NCBI RefSeq assembly: GCF_963667685.1
Contig: NZ_OY763930.1
Location: 1,843,501-1,907,500, forward strand
Origin: Maridesulfovibrio sp.
Lineage (GTDB): Bacteria; Desulfobacterota; Desulfovibrionia; Desulfovibrionales; Desulfovibrionaceae
DNA length: 64,000 nucleotides
Reading direction: 5' to 3'
Shown: piece by piece, positions 17,973-26,303 of the stretch
How positions within the stretch are numbered: position 1 is the stretch's first letter
How the letters are laid out: each line of letters begins with the position of its first letter
Notes under the pieces: generated by a model
Database searches by the model: none
The model's input: the letters and a program-made list of their open reading frames with translations, nothing else
What the model was told of the DNA's origin: nothing
Position numbers and translations under genes: made by a program

Positions 17973-19349
17973 ATGAAACCCATAACACGGGAAGAAGCTC
18001 TGAATCTGGTGCGGGAAGCAAACACCCTTACACGGGATGATATTTCAGTTTTGCAGAAAGTACGCTTGCGCGAGCTGGTCGCCCATGCCCGCGAAAATTC
18101 TGCTCTATATCGTGAAAAATATAAGCATCTGCCCGATAATCCGGCTCTGGAAGACCTTCCTGTTATAACAAAACAGGAATTGACTTCCAATATGCAGAAG
18201 CTGGTTTGCGACCCGGAATTCTCGGAGGAAGAGCTCCAGGCCTACATTGCCGATCTGGATAATTTAGGCATTCCGTTCATGGGTAAGTACAGTGTCTCGA
18301 CGACTTCCGGCACAACAGGGGAACCTTTGCGCATGTTGCGGGATTCACGGCATGTAGCGATTAACGGTTCCATTTTGCAGGTTCGTTTGTTCGAAAGTCC
18401 GCAATTCAAAGATTTTCCGGGTATGATGGATAAGTATGTGCGTTTTGCCAGTGTACTGGCGGGAGGCGGATTCCATGCCGCCTTTATGGCTTTTGAGGGA
18501 CGGCGCAAAATGCTCGAAGCCGAGGGGATAACAGGCAACATGCTGCTGCTTGAGATTGATGATCCGGTGGCGGAAATGGTTCGTAAGCTGAATGAATTTC
18601 AACCGGAAGTTATAACAGGGTATCCTTCGGTCATGTATATTCTCGCAGGGGAGCAGAAAGAAGGGCGTCTCAAAATTTCACCCAAAGCCATTCTTTGTTC
18701 CGCAGAGCAGCTTACCGATGAGATGCGTATTGTTATAGAGCATGAGCTTGGCTGTCCGGTTGGTAATGTTTTTTGCAGTACCGAGGGTGGTGAGGTTGCA
18801 ATCCTTTGCTCACATGGTCATATGCATCTTAATACCGACTGGATTATTGTAGAGCCGATAGATAAGGAAGGAAATCCTGTCCCGGCCGGTGAAATGTCTG
18901 CCGCCATGCTGGTCACCAACCTGACCAACGGAGTCCAGCCGATTATCCGCTACAGAGTGGATGACAGTGTTATCGTGTATGAAGATCAGTGTTCATGCGG
19001 CCTGCCATTTCCTTATGTTGAAATCCTGGGCCGCACAGACGACCTTCCTGAGTTTAGCTGTGCAAACGGTTTTGTACGGTTTTCGCCGATTGTTTTTTCC
19101 AGTGCCGTTATGGATATCCCGGGCATCTCAGTTTACCAGTTTGTCCAGACCGGGCAGGAGTCCCTAACCGTCCGTATTGGTTATCTTGATGGTGCGATAC
19201 CAGAGAAGGTTGACCGTGAAATACATGATGCAGTTTCCAATGTGTTGAGTCAGAACAAATTGGATCATATTTCTTTTAGTATTGTTCGCGGGGCGCCGGT
19301 CAGGGCAAAGAAAGGTAAAAAGATGCGCAGTTATCTGAAGACCTTTTAA
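17973..19349 (+). CDS. CapK/PaaK-type adenylate-forming enzyme
   Basis: A 458-residue member of the phenylacetate-CoA ligase / CapK (coenzyme F390 synthetase-like) family. The AMP-binding loop TTSGTTGEP lies at residues 110-118, the second motif STEGGE near 270, and a Cys-containing loop CSCGLPFPYVEILGRTDDL near 345. Such enzymes adenylate an aromatic or other carboxylic acid and pass it to CoA or another acceptor. It is preceded by AAAGGAG and follows the MATE gene by 28 bases, so it is the third gene of the NRPS operon. It may supply the acyl group used by condensation domain C1, or modify the released product; neither is proven. A terminator follows 80 bases downstream. Confidence 0.85.
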   Translation: MKPITREEALNLVREANTLTRDDISVLQKVRLRELVAHARENSALYREKYKHLPDNPALEDLPVITKQELTSNMQKLVCDPEFSEEELQAYIADLDNLGIPFMGKYSVSTTSGTTGEPLRMLRDSRHVAINGSILQVRLFESPQFKDFPGMMDKYVRFASVLAGGGFHAAFMAFEGRRKMLEAEGITGNMLLLEIDDPVAEMVRKLNEFQPEVITGYPSVMYILAGEQKEGRLKISPKAILCSAEQLTDEMRIVIEHELGCPVGNVFCSTEGGEVAILCSHGHMHLNTDWIIVEPIDKEGNPVPAGEMSAAMLVTNLTNGVQPIIRYRVDDSVIVYEDQCSCGLPFPYVEILGRTDDLPEFSCANGFVRFSPIVFSSAVMDIPGISVYQFVQTGQESLTVRIGYLDGAIPEKVDREIHDAVSNVLSQNKLDHISFSIVRGAPVRAKKGKKMRSYLKTF

Positions 19350-19429
19350 TCTGCGTTGCGAGTCGATTGTGTGCCGGTAAGTATCAGCTTTTCGTTATTT
19401 TAGAATCTTAAGAGCAATGCATGTTTCAA

Positions 19430-19458
19430 GGGCTGGGTCTATGGCTCAGTCCTTTTTT
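19430..19458 (+). terminator. Rho-independent terminator after the NRPS operon
   Basis: GGGCTGGGTC pairs with GGCTCAGTCC (10 bp including G-U pairs, 3-base loop), followed by six Ts. Confidence 0.8.
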
Positions 19459-19474
19459 CCGAGGTACAGCATCC

Positions 19475-19512
19475 CCCCCTGCCCGGGAGTGGAGAGTCTT
19501 CCGGGCAAGGGG
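19475..19512 (-). terminator. GC-rich hairpin at the end of nhaB
   Basis: CCCCTGCCCGG pairs with CCGGGCAAGGGG (one bulge). It lies 28 bases beyond the nhaB stop on the minus strand. There is no T-run, so it may protect the 3' end rather than terminate on its own. Confidence 0.45.
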
Positions 19513-19539
19513 AGTGCCGCGCCAATGCGACCTGACAGT

Positions 19540-21165
19540 CTATAAGAAGTAATTGACTGCCAGAAGTCCCGTTAGGGACATGGTGATGGTGTATGGCAGC
19601 GCCAGCATTACCATACGGCCATAAGACAGTCTTATGACCGGGGCAAGAGCTGAAGTCAGGAGGAAGAGGAAAGCAGCCTGACCGTTCGGGGTAGCCACAC
19701 TGGGGATGTTGGTTCCAGTGTTAATGGCAACAGCCAGTTTGTCGAAGTGATGCATGATCTCAAGGACTTTCGTAGCAGTAGCTTGAGGCATACCAGCGAC
19801 AACATCGACCCTCGCCAAGTGTGGGTCGGTGAGCTTATCCATCAGCGCCTGAGCGCTCATGCCGATGTCTGGGAGAGTTCCCAGCAAATGGATGAAATGA
19901 AGTTTGGTTTCAGAGATATAAACTGTGGCCACAAATACGTTGTCGGAAATTGCGGAGAGCAGTCCGTTGGCAATGTAATATGCGGCGAGTTGAGTATGTC
20001 CCTGAAGACTAAGTACGAATTCAATGATCGGGTGAAAGATTTCCTGATCGTGAATGACACCGACAATCGAGAAGAAAACTACCAGCAGTGCAGTAAAGGG
20101 CAGTGCTTCTTCAAAAGCCTTACCAAGCTGGTGTTCTTCGATATATCCGTTCATTGAGGTCAGGAAGATAATTACCGAGAGGCCGATAATACCGACTGCG
20201 GCAAGGTGAAAGGCAAGAGCTACAACCAGCCATACGCCGGTAATGCATTGAATGATCAGTCTTGTTTTTCCATCCTGGCCCTGTTTTTCTTCCATTTTTA
20301 CTGCAGTTTCAAGCAGGTGTGAGCGGATATTGCCGGGAAGTTTTGCGCCGTATCCGAAAAGATGGAATTTTTCCACGGTCATGCAGGTAAGCAGTCCAAT
20401 GCAGAGTACCGGAATGGAAACTGGCATGACTTCCAGAAAGAAGTCGACAAAATGCCAGCCCATTTCCCCGCCGATTAGCAGGTTCTGGGGTTCACCGACA
20501 AGTGTGCAGACTCCGCCCAGTGCTGTTCCGACTGCACCGTGCATCATAAGGTTGCGCAGGAAGGCCCTGAATTCTTTCAGATCTGCACGGTTCTTATCGA
20601 CAACTGCCTGATCGTTACAGAGGTCATGCTCGCATTGCAAAGTCTTGCCTGAAGCGAATCTGTGGTAAATATTGTAGAAACTGTATGCTACAGCGATAAT
20701 GACCGCGGTTACGGTCAGCGCATCCAGAAAAGCGGAAAGAAATGCTCCGGCGAAACAGAACATCAGGGAAATGGCGATTTTTGAGCGTACCCGAACCAGA
20801 ATACGGGTAAAGGTGAATTGCAGGAATTCTTTCATGAAGTAGATACCTGCAACCATAAAGATCAGCAGCAGGATAACTTCAAAGTTGTTCATCGCTTCAT
20901 GGTAAACCGTCTCAGCAGAAGTCATTCCAAGCATTACAGCTTCAATTGCCAGCAGCCCGCCTGCCGGGAGAGGGTAACACTTGAGAGCCATCGCCAGGGT
21001 AAAAATAAATTCAGCGATCAGCGCCCAGCCCGCTATCTGCGACCCTGCGGTGAACATAAGAATTGGGTTGATGATCAGAAACGCCAAAATAACTTTTTTG
21101 TACCACTTTGGAGCGTGGCCTAAAAAGTTATTACCGAGTGATTGCAGAAAAGTAGGCTGCATCAT
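19540..21165 (-). CDS. nhaB: Na+/H+ antiporter NhaB
   Basis: A 541-residue inner-membrane protein matching E. coli NhaB in many blocks, including [12 protein letters not shown] near the start, [16 protein letters not shown] (50-65), [18 protein letters not shown] (105-122) and [17 protein letters not shown]. It exchanges cytoplasmic Na+ for protons. In a cell with Na+-pumping NQR it would help tie sodium and proton gradients together. A strong ribosome site (AAAGGAG) precedes the ATG. It is the third gene of a minus-strand group with the SLC13-type permease and the Usp-like gene, separated from the permease by a 138-base gap that includes a hairpin. Confidence 0.95.
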   Translation of the reverse strand: MMQPTFLQSLGNNFLGHAPKWYKKVILAFLIINPILMFTAGSQIAGWALIAEFIFTLAMALKCYPLPAGGLLAIEAVMLGMTSAETVYHEAMNNFEVILLLIFMVAGIYFMKEFLQFTFTRILVRVRSKIAISLMFCFAGAFLSAFLDALTVTAVIIAVAYSFYNIYHRFASGKTLQCEHDLCNDQAVVDKNRADLKEFRAFLRNLMMHGAVGTALGGVCTLVGEPQNLLIGGEMGWHFVDFFLEVMPVSIPVLCIGLLTCMTVEKFHLFGYGAKLPGNIRSHLLETAVKMEEKQGQDGKTRLIIQCITGVWLVVALAFHLAAVGIIGLSVIIFLTSMNGYIEEHQLGKAFEEALPFTALLVVFFSIVGVIHDQEIFHPIIEFVLSLQGHTQLAAYYIANGLLSAISDNVFVATVYISETKLHFIHLLGTLPDIGMSAQALMDKLTDPHLARVDVVAGMPQATATKVLEIMHHFDKLAVAINTGTNIPSVATPNGQAAFLFLLTSALAPVIRLSYGRMVMLALPYTITMSLTGLLAVNYFL

Positions 21166-21257
21166 TATCTCCTTTTATGATTCATGGCCGGATATTGCGC
21201 GGCAGTAATTGTTTATTGTCGTATTCTCCGGCTTGTTTTGCGGTATTCTTGGAAATT

Positions 21258-21295
21258 GGAGGAAGGCCCGTGTAGTGGTGGACGAACCTTCCTCC
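21258..21295 (-). terminator. Intercistronic hairpin between the SLC13 permease and nhaB
   Basis: GGAGGAAGG and CCTTCCTCC form a perfect 9-bp stem 9 bases after the permease stop. There is no strong T-run, so partial termination or mRNA protection is likely. Confidence 0.5.
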
Positions 21296-21303
21296 TGGGA
21301 GTG

Positions 21304-23103
21304 TTAATAAAGTATCATCAGAGCGGAAATCATGACGGCCATGTAAAGGATGGTCATACCTGTCCCGGCCCGGACATAATCAACTGTTTTGTATCCGCCG
21401 GGTCTCATTATCAGGGCGTTAACCTGATGGGTGGGCAGTACAAATGTATTTGAAGCTGCCACGGCGACAGTCAATGCAGCTATTCGTGGATCTACCCCTG
21501 CTCCCAATGCCATGTTCATGGACAATGGAACCAGCAGGACAGTTGCTCCTACGTTTGAGGCCACCAGTGTGAAGAACGAAGTCAAGGCACCGATAACTGT
21601 CAGCAGGACCAAAGCTGAGGGATGGCCTAAGGCGGCCATGATCGTATCGGCTATGAATTTCGCGGCACCGGTGTTTTCAAAAGCCATGCCCAGAGGAATA
21701 AGACCACCGAGCAGGAAAACTGTCATCCAGTCAACAGACTGATAGGCTTCGTCAATTGAAAGTACTTTTGTCAGGACCATTCCCAGAGCTCCGGTGAGCA
21801 GGGCAATGGAAAGCTGAATGTGCAGACCGAGTATCATGCACAGGGAGACTGCCAGCCACATGAGAGCCAGCTTGGCTTTATCCGTGCGCAGGATTTCGCC
21901 CTTTACTTCTTCAGTGAAGACAAAGTCGGGGCGGTCTTTGAGCATATGAAACATTTCCCAGCGGCCATGAAGCAGCAATGCATCACCGGATTCAAGACGT
22001 AAATCGGTCAATCCGCTGATAAAAAGCTTCTCACCCCTGAAAATTGCGATTGGAGAAACCTGAAAACGGTTGCGGATGCCCAGTGTACGCAGGGTCTCGC
22101 CGACAAGCTCGGAACGGGGGGTAATAATACCTTCCATCAGTCCGGCATTGTTGGGGGAGAGTTCTTCAGCAAAGGTTTCAATGTCTTTCTTAAGTGTCCA
22201 ACCGTAATCAACTGCCATGCGCTGCACGAAATCAATGGGACCAACTACAGCGAGATGATCACCGGGTTGAATCACTTCATGGGCAGCGGGCGCGATCTTG
22301 TGGTTCTTTCCACGTTCGCGGGCGATGGCGACGATGGTTGAAAAATAAAGAGGACGCAGTTCAAGGTTCATGAGATCGCGGTCGCAATTCCAAGTTTCCG
22401 GGACATGAACTTCATATAAAGAGCCGATGCCCCCATATGTGTTGGACAGCAGTTCAGACATAGGGCCAGATGCCTCGGCTACATTCTTGTTGGGCAGAAT
22501 GAAGCGGCCCATAATCATGAAATAGACGAGTGCGGCAACGAGCAGACAGATACCGATGGGGGTGACCCCAAACATTCCGAAGGGCTCATAATGCTTACCA
22601 CCGACAACCATAAGGTCGTTGAGCAGAATCAATGGGCTGGAGCCGACAAGTGTCAGACAGCCACCGATAATCGCACAAAAGCCCATAGGCATGAGCAGTC
22701 GGCCTACCGGTACGCCGGTTTGGTTGCCGATTCGTTTTGCTGCGGGCAGAAACAGGGCGGCGGCCCCGATGTTCTGCATGAATCCGGAAATGATGGCTAC
22801 CGTACCGGCAATAAGTGACATGATTCTGGTTTCACTTTTGCCTGCGAATTTAAGGATAACCCGTGCCAGTGAATTCATTACGCCGGTCTTGTCTAATCCG
22901 GCTCCGATAATGATAACTGCGATGATGGAGACGACAGCATTACTGCTTAAGCCGCTAATGGCCTGTTTAGGAGTAACAAGCCCGAGAAGTGGCAGTAATA
23001 CCATCATGATGATGCCGACGACGTCGACCCTTACCCACTCGAATATGAAAAGCAGCACCGCAAAAGCCAGTACTGCCATTACTAGAAGAATTTCTGGAGT
23101 CAT
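21304..23103 (-). CDS. SLC13/DASS-type permease with two internal TrkA-C domains
   Basis: A 599-residue inner-membrane protein of the divalent-anion:Na+ symporter / ion-transporter superfamily. Membrane helices occupy about residues 1-200 and 410-599. Between them is a soluble region (about 215-400) with two RCK-C (TrkA-C) repeats, the usual architecture of bacterial SLC13 permeases annotated as sulfate or dicarboxylate transporters. The segment SNVGATVLLVPLSMNMALGA and the motif PTHQVN near the C-terminus fit the family's two ion-binding halves. Substrate is unknown; sulfate is plausible in a sulfate reducer. It is encoded 41 bases downstream of the Usp-like gene and likely shares its promoter. 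Confidence 0.88.
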   Translation of the reverse strand: MTPEILLVMAVLAFAVLLFIFEWVRVDVVGIIMMVLLPLLGLVTPKQAISGLSSNAVVSIIAVIIIGAGLDKTGVMNSLARVILKFAGKSETRIMSLIAGTVAIISGFMQNIGAAALFLPAAKRIGNQTGVPVGRLLMPMGFCAIIGGCLTLVGSSPLILLNDLMVVGGKHYEPFGMFGVTPIGICLLVAALVYFMIMGRFILPNKNVAEASGPMSELLSNTYGGIGSLYEVHVPETWNCDRDLMNLELRPLYFSTIVAIARERGKNHKIAPAAHEVIQPGDHLAVVGPIDFVQRMAVDYGWTLKKDIETFAEELSPNNAGLMEGIITPRSELVGETLRTLGIRNRFQVSPIAIFRGEKLFISGLTDLRLESGDALLLHGRWEMFHMLKDRPDFVFTEEVKGEILRTDKAKLALMWLAVSLCMILGLHIQLSIALLTGALGMVLTKVLSIDEAYQSVDWMTVFLLGGLIPLGMAFENTGAAKFIADTIMAALGHPSALVLLTVIGALTSFFTLVASNVGATVLLVPLSMNMALGAGVDPRIAALTVAVAASNTFVLPTHQVNALIMRPGGYKTVDYVRAGTGMTILYMAVMISALMILY

Positions 23104-23144
23104 AAGTATCCCTATTAGTCTGCGAGACAGTATTAAATCCGGGG

Positions 23145-23756
23145 TTACCCGACTCTAAGTGTCGCTCGTGTGTAAACCGGAATGGTAGCTGCCGCATTTT
23201 TATTGCGGACATCGTCTTCCATCACATAGCGCAGCTCTTCGTCCTGAATGTGGAGTTCGGCTACAACAGCATCTTCGTCACCTTGCTTAACAACGTGAGC
23301 GAAGCAGAGACCGGCTTCCTCTGCCCTTGAAGAGAAAGATGAGATATTCTCTTCGGATTTGGAGCAGAAGTCGCCAAAATTTGAACCCCGTTCATCCAGA
23401 TTCAGGGCTATGAGACTGCTGTTTGTTCTTGCAGCCATTTCAACTGCATAGTTGACGACTCTACCGGAGAAAGCTGCACCCTTGCTGACTACAAGAATTT
23501 TGCTGCCTGCACAGGTGCAATCGGAAAGATTGTTTGCCAGAGTCTCATTTTCCTCTTTAGAAACTTCAGATTTTCCGCTGTTGGTTAAAATGCGGTTTAA
23601 TAAAGTTTTCAAGAAAACCTCCCTCTCTTTAGGGTCAGCCAAAGCTTGATCCCGGTTGATGGCCCATGCGCCAACATTACAGGTATTGCACTGATTTGCT
23701 GCTTTTGTTGCATAAAAGCGTTCCAAAAGACCGAAGAATCCTTGTTTCGTGGCCAT
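23145..23756 (-). CDS. Universal-stress-like protein with Cys-containing N-terminus
   Basis: A 203-residue soluble protein. Residues about 83-150 (KILVVSKGAAFSGRVVNYAVEMAART) resemble the first half of a UspA fold, although the G-x2-G-x9-G nucleotide motif of ATP-binding Usps is not evident. The N-terminal 75 residues form a separate segment with two Cys (CNTC), and another Cys pair sits near residue 80 (CTC). AGGAGG precedes the ATG. It is the first gene of the minus-strand unit Usp-like, SLC13 permease, nhaB, and lies behind a candidate sigma-54 promoter. Usp proteins often modulate membrane transporters encoded beside them, which would fit here, but the family call is tentative. Confidence 0.68.
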   Translation of the reverse strand: MATKQGFFGLLERFYATKAANQCNTCNVGAWAINRDQALADPKEREVFLKTLLNRILTNSGKSEVSKEENETLANNLSDCTCAGSKILVVSKGAAFSGRVVNYAVEMAARTNSSLIALNLDERGSNFGDFCSKSEENISSFSSRAEEAGLCFAHVVKQGDEDAVVAELHIQDEELRYVMEDDVRNKNAAATIPVYTRATLRVG

Positions 23757-23800
23757 GGTTCCTCCTGATAGTTGTTTCCTTCCTAAGATGCCCCTACTAG

Positions 23801-23817
23801 ATCAATATCCATGCCAA
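23801..23817 (-). promoter_or_regulatory. Candidate sigma-54 promoter for the Usp-SLC13-nhaB unit
   Basis: On the minus strand TTGGCATGGATATTGAT gives TGGCAT at -24 and TTGAT at -12, with the GG-N10-G spacing of sigma-54 promoters. The -12 element has A in place of the conserved C. It lies about 45-60 bases before the gene start at 23756. Confidence 0.55.
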
Positions 23818-23890
23818 GGTTTCTTTTATATCTAAGTTACTAAAAATAAAGGATTTGTATAATAGTAGACATTTAACGTGTTATACTGCC

Positions 23891-23905
23891 GTTGCTATTT
23901 GCAAC
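23891..23905. promoter_or_regulatory. Palindromic activator site 1 (GTTGCTATTTGCAAC)
   Basis: Perfect inverted repeat GTTGC-N5-GCAAC. It is identical to the site at 23968 and its TTGC/GCAA half-sites resemble those bound by Fis-type helix-turn-helix domains of NtrC-family regulators. The best candidate binder is the regulator encoded at 26300-27643. Confidence 0.65.
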
Positions 23906-23967
23906 AAAGTTTGTGTTTGAAATGGAAGTTTAAGCGAAAACGTCTTGAGCATGGGATTAAAGCCTAT

Positions 23968-23982
23968 GTTGCTATTTGCAAC
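23968..23982. promoter_or_regulatory. Palindromic activator site 2 (GTTGCTATTTGCAAC)
   Basis: Second exact copy of the palindrome, 77 bases (about seven helical turns) from site 1. The following three As are also shared, so 18 bases are identical. Confidence 0.65.
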
Positions 23983-24064
23983 AAATATTGGTGGCGATCT
24001 GTACTGTTTAGAGCATTAATTTGAGAACATTTCTGAGATATGAAAATATGAAATCAAGGAGAAC

Positions 24065-24080
24065 TGGCTTTTAATAGGCA
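24065..24080 (+). promoter_or_regulatory. Candidate sigma-54 promoter for the Lon-receiver gene
   Basis: TGGCTTTTAATAGGCA has GG and GC exactly 10 bases apart. The -24 element TGGCT is good and the -12 element AGGCA is poor. It would give a leader of about 165 bases before the ATG at 24255. Confidence 0.38.
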
Positions 24081-24254
24081 TTAGTTGCCGATACAAGATA
24101 GATTGTGCAAAAAAGTACATGTGTGGAGATGTTTGTTTCATAATGCAACATTAACAGCGGCCTTTATTAATGATATTAGTGAAGAATAGTAAAAAAATTC
24201 TATCCTATCTGAGTATATTTTAAATGTTTTTGCAGGGATCCTGCGGAGGTCTTT

Positions 24255-26303
24255 ATGAAGTGGTTTGGCAGGAAGAATGTCGAAAGGACGCGGCCTGAAG
24301 AGAATGAGGCTGATTCCGCTGAAGGGGTGGATAACATAACCGAGAGCGTTGCTGATGAAATTTATAACCGTGTTGAATCGGCAGACCTTCCTGCTCATAT
24401 TTTGGATGCGGCCCGTGACGAATGTGAACGCCTTCTCAAGAGCGATAGTGCCTCCCCCGATTTCGCCATTTCACATGCTTATCTGGAATTTATACTTTCC
24501 CTTCCCTGGAATGAGACAACTAAAGATGACCTTGATATTCAAAGGGCTGCAAATATTCTTGATGCCCGCCATTATGGACTGAACAATGTAAAAGAACGAA
24601 TTCTTGAATTCCTTGCAGTTAAGAATCTGCGAAGCCGGATCAGCCCGAACCTTATTATTGTTGATGATGAAATAATTGCCCGCGAGAATCTTTCCATAAT
24701 TTTCGAGCATGAAGGCTTCACCGTGCGCTCTGTTGGTAACGGCCTGGAAGCTGTGTCCGCTATGGAGAAAGAGGTCGCGGATATTGTGATAACTGATTTG
24801 AAAATGGACGGTATGGACGGTCTTGAACTATTGGAAGTGCTTCGTAACCGCTGGCCCGATACCGGGGTGATCATGCTAACCGGCTATGCAACGGTGAAGA
24901 CTGCCGTAGACGCTATGAAGAGAGGCGCCGACCAGTATCTTGGCAAACCGGTCAACCTGAACCGTTTGCGTGAATATGTTCAGGATTTATTAGCGCGTAA
25001 TCAGCGTATCCAGGGCTTACACGGTCCGGTTCTTTGTTTCAGCGGCCCTCCCGGAACAGGAAAAACATCTATCGGAAAGGCCATTGCAGAGTCGCTGGGC
25101 CGCAAGTTTATTACTATTTCTCTGGCCGGGCTGCGTGATGAGTCCGAGTTGCGGGGGCACCGTAGAACTTATGTTGGAGCCATGGCTGGAAGGATATTGC
25201 AGAGTATCCGTAAATCAGGTGTTCGCAACCCGGTTATCATGCTTGATGAGATAGATAAAATTGTACAAAGTTTTCAAGGTGATGCCACCTCTGTCCTTCT
25301 GGAGATGCTTGATCCTCAGCAAAATTCAGGTTTTGTCGATAATTACCTTGGGTTGCCATTCGATCTCTCAGGTGTGTTATTTATAGCCACAGCCAATGTT
25401 GTTGAGCGTATACCGGCCCCCCTGCGCGACAGGATGGAGATGATTGAATTTTCCAGCTACACTCCCGGTGAGAAATTGCAGATTGCGCAGAATTATATGC
25501 TTCCGGAACAATTGCTGAAGCACGGTTTTGCCGCGGATGAAGTATCGCCTTCAGCCGACGCTTTGAGAATGTTGATAGCAGATTACACTCATGAAGCCGG
25601 ATTACGTGGTTTAGATAAACAGATAGCTTCACTTTGCCGTAAAATGGCAAGGCGAAGGCTGGACGGCCGTGCAGAGGAGCGTCCTATAAAAATTTCAGCG
25701 CAGGAATTGCCCGGAATAATGGGGCCGCCTCCCCATTTTAGTACAACAGTTAGCAGTGTCCTTAAATCCGGGGTGGCCACCGGGCTTGTCTGGTCCGAAA
25801 ACGGTGGGGAAGTTATCTTTGTTGAAACTGTGCGCATGCATGGCAGCAAAAATCTTCTGCTGACAGGCTCATTGGGGGAAGTTCTGAGGGAGTCGGCCCA
25901 GACTGCTCTGAGTTTTCTGCGGGCGAATGCAGGCAAATTCGGTATTTCCGAAAATTTCTTTGAGACATCGGATATCCATGTCCATATCCCGTCGGGGGCC
26001 GTTACCAAGGAAGGTCCATCAGCCGGCGTGACTATTGCCGTGGCAATACTTTCTCAGCTGACAGGACGATGCGTCTATCAGGATATGGCTTTCAGCGGTG
26101 AAATATCTTTGCACGGAGATGTACTTCCTGTGGGCGGAGTACGTGAAAAGATTATGGCTGCGGTCCGCTCCGGTGTAAAAACTGTTGTCCTGCCGGAAAA
26201 ATGTGCATCCGCTCTCGATCAGCTCGATAGTGAAGTGCTGGAAGGGTTGGAGATCAGGCTTGTTTCCAGACTGGAAGATGCTCTGGAAGCAGCGTTGACC
26301 TAG
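24255..26303 (+). CDS. Lon-family AAA+ protease with an embedded response-regulator receiver domain
   Basis: A 682-residue protein with an unusual order. Residues about 40-130 match the helical segment that precedes the AAA+ module of Lon (ILDARHYGLNNVKERILEFL). Residues 131-250 are a CheY-like receiver: acidic pair D137-D138, phospho-acceptor Asp181 (ITDLKMDG), conserved Thr in MLTGYA and Lys in LGKPVN. The AAA+ ATPase follows (Walker A GPPGTGKT 264-271, Walker B MLDEID 329-334). The C-terminal S16 protease has catalytic Ser589 (GPSAG) and Lys632, 43 residues apart as in E. coli Lon. The large Lon substrate-binding N-domain is missing. Phosphorylation could therefore gate proteolysis. Its receiver closely resembles that of the adjacent regulator (26300-27643), so the kinase at 27640-29055 probably controls both. 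Confidence 0.93.
   Translation: MKWFGRKNVERTRPEENEADSAEGVDNITESVADEIYNRVESADLPAHILDAARDECERLLKSDSASPDFAISHAYLEFILSLPWNETTKDDLDIQRAANILDARHYGLNNVKERILEFLAVKNLRSRISPNLIIVDDEIIARENLSIIFEHEGFTVRSVGNGLEAVSAMEKEVADIVITDLKMDGMDGLELLEVLRNRWPDTGVIMLTGYATVKTAVDAMKRGADQYLGKPVNLNRLREYVQDLLARNQRIQGLHGPVLCFSGPPGTGKTSIGKAIAESLGRKFITISLAGLRDESELRGHRRTYVGAMAGRILQSIRKSGVRNPVIMLDEIDKIVQSFQGDATSVLLEMLDPQQNSGFVDNYLGLPFDLSGVLFIATANVVERIPAPLRDRMEMIEFSSYTPGEKLQIAQNYMLPEQLLKHGFAADEVSPSADALRMLIADYTHEAGLRGLDKQIASLCRKMARRRLDGRAEERPIKISAQELPGIMGPPPHFSTTVSSVLKSGVATGLVWSENGGEVIFVETVRMHGSKNLLLTGSLGEVLRESAQTALSFLRANAGKFGISENFFETSDIHVHIPSGAVTKEGPSAGVTIAVAILSQLTGRCVYQDMAFSGEISLHGDVLPVGGVREKIMAAVRSGVKTVVLPEKCASALDQLDSEVLEGLEIRLVSRLEDALEAALT

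Larger units (their letters stand above)
23757..24254. other. Divergent control region between the transporter unit and the Lon-receiver gene
   Basis: This 498-base AT-rich region contains no gene. It holds two sigma-54-like promoters facing outward (minus strand at 23801-23817, plus strand at 24065-24080) and, between them, two identical 15-base palindromes (23891, 23968). Each promoter lies about 80-90 bases from the nearer palindrome and about 160-170 from the farther one, the usual placement for enhancer sites of sigma-54 activators. Confidence 0.6.

Noticed and set aside
23891-23982. Two repeats as a mini CRISPR array
   Set aside because: Only two copies, each a short palindrome, no cas genes, and placement fits activator sites.
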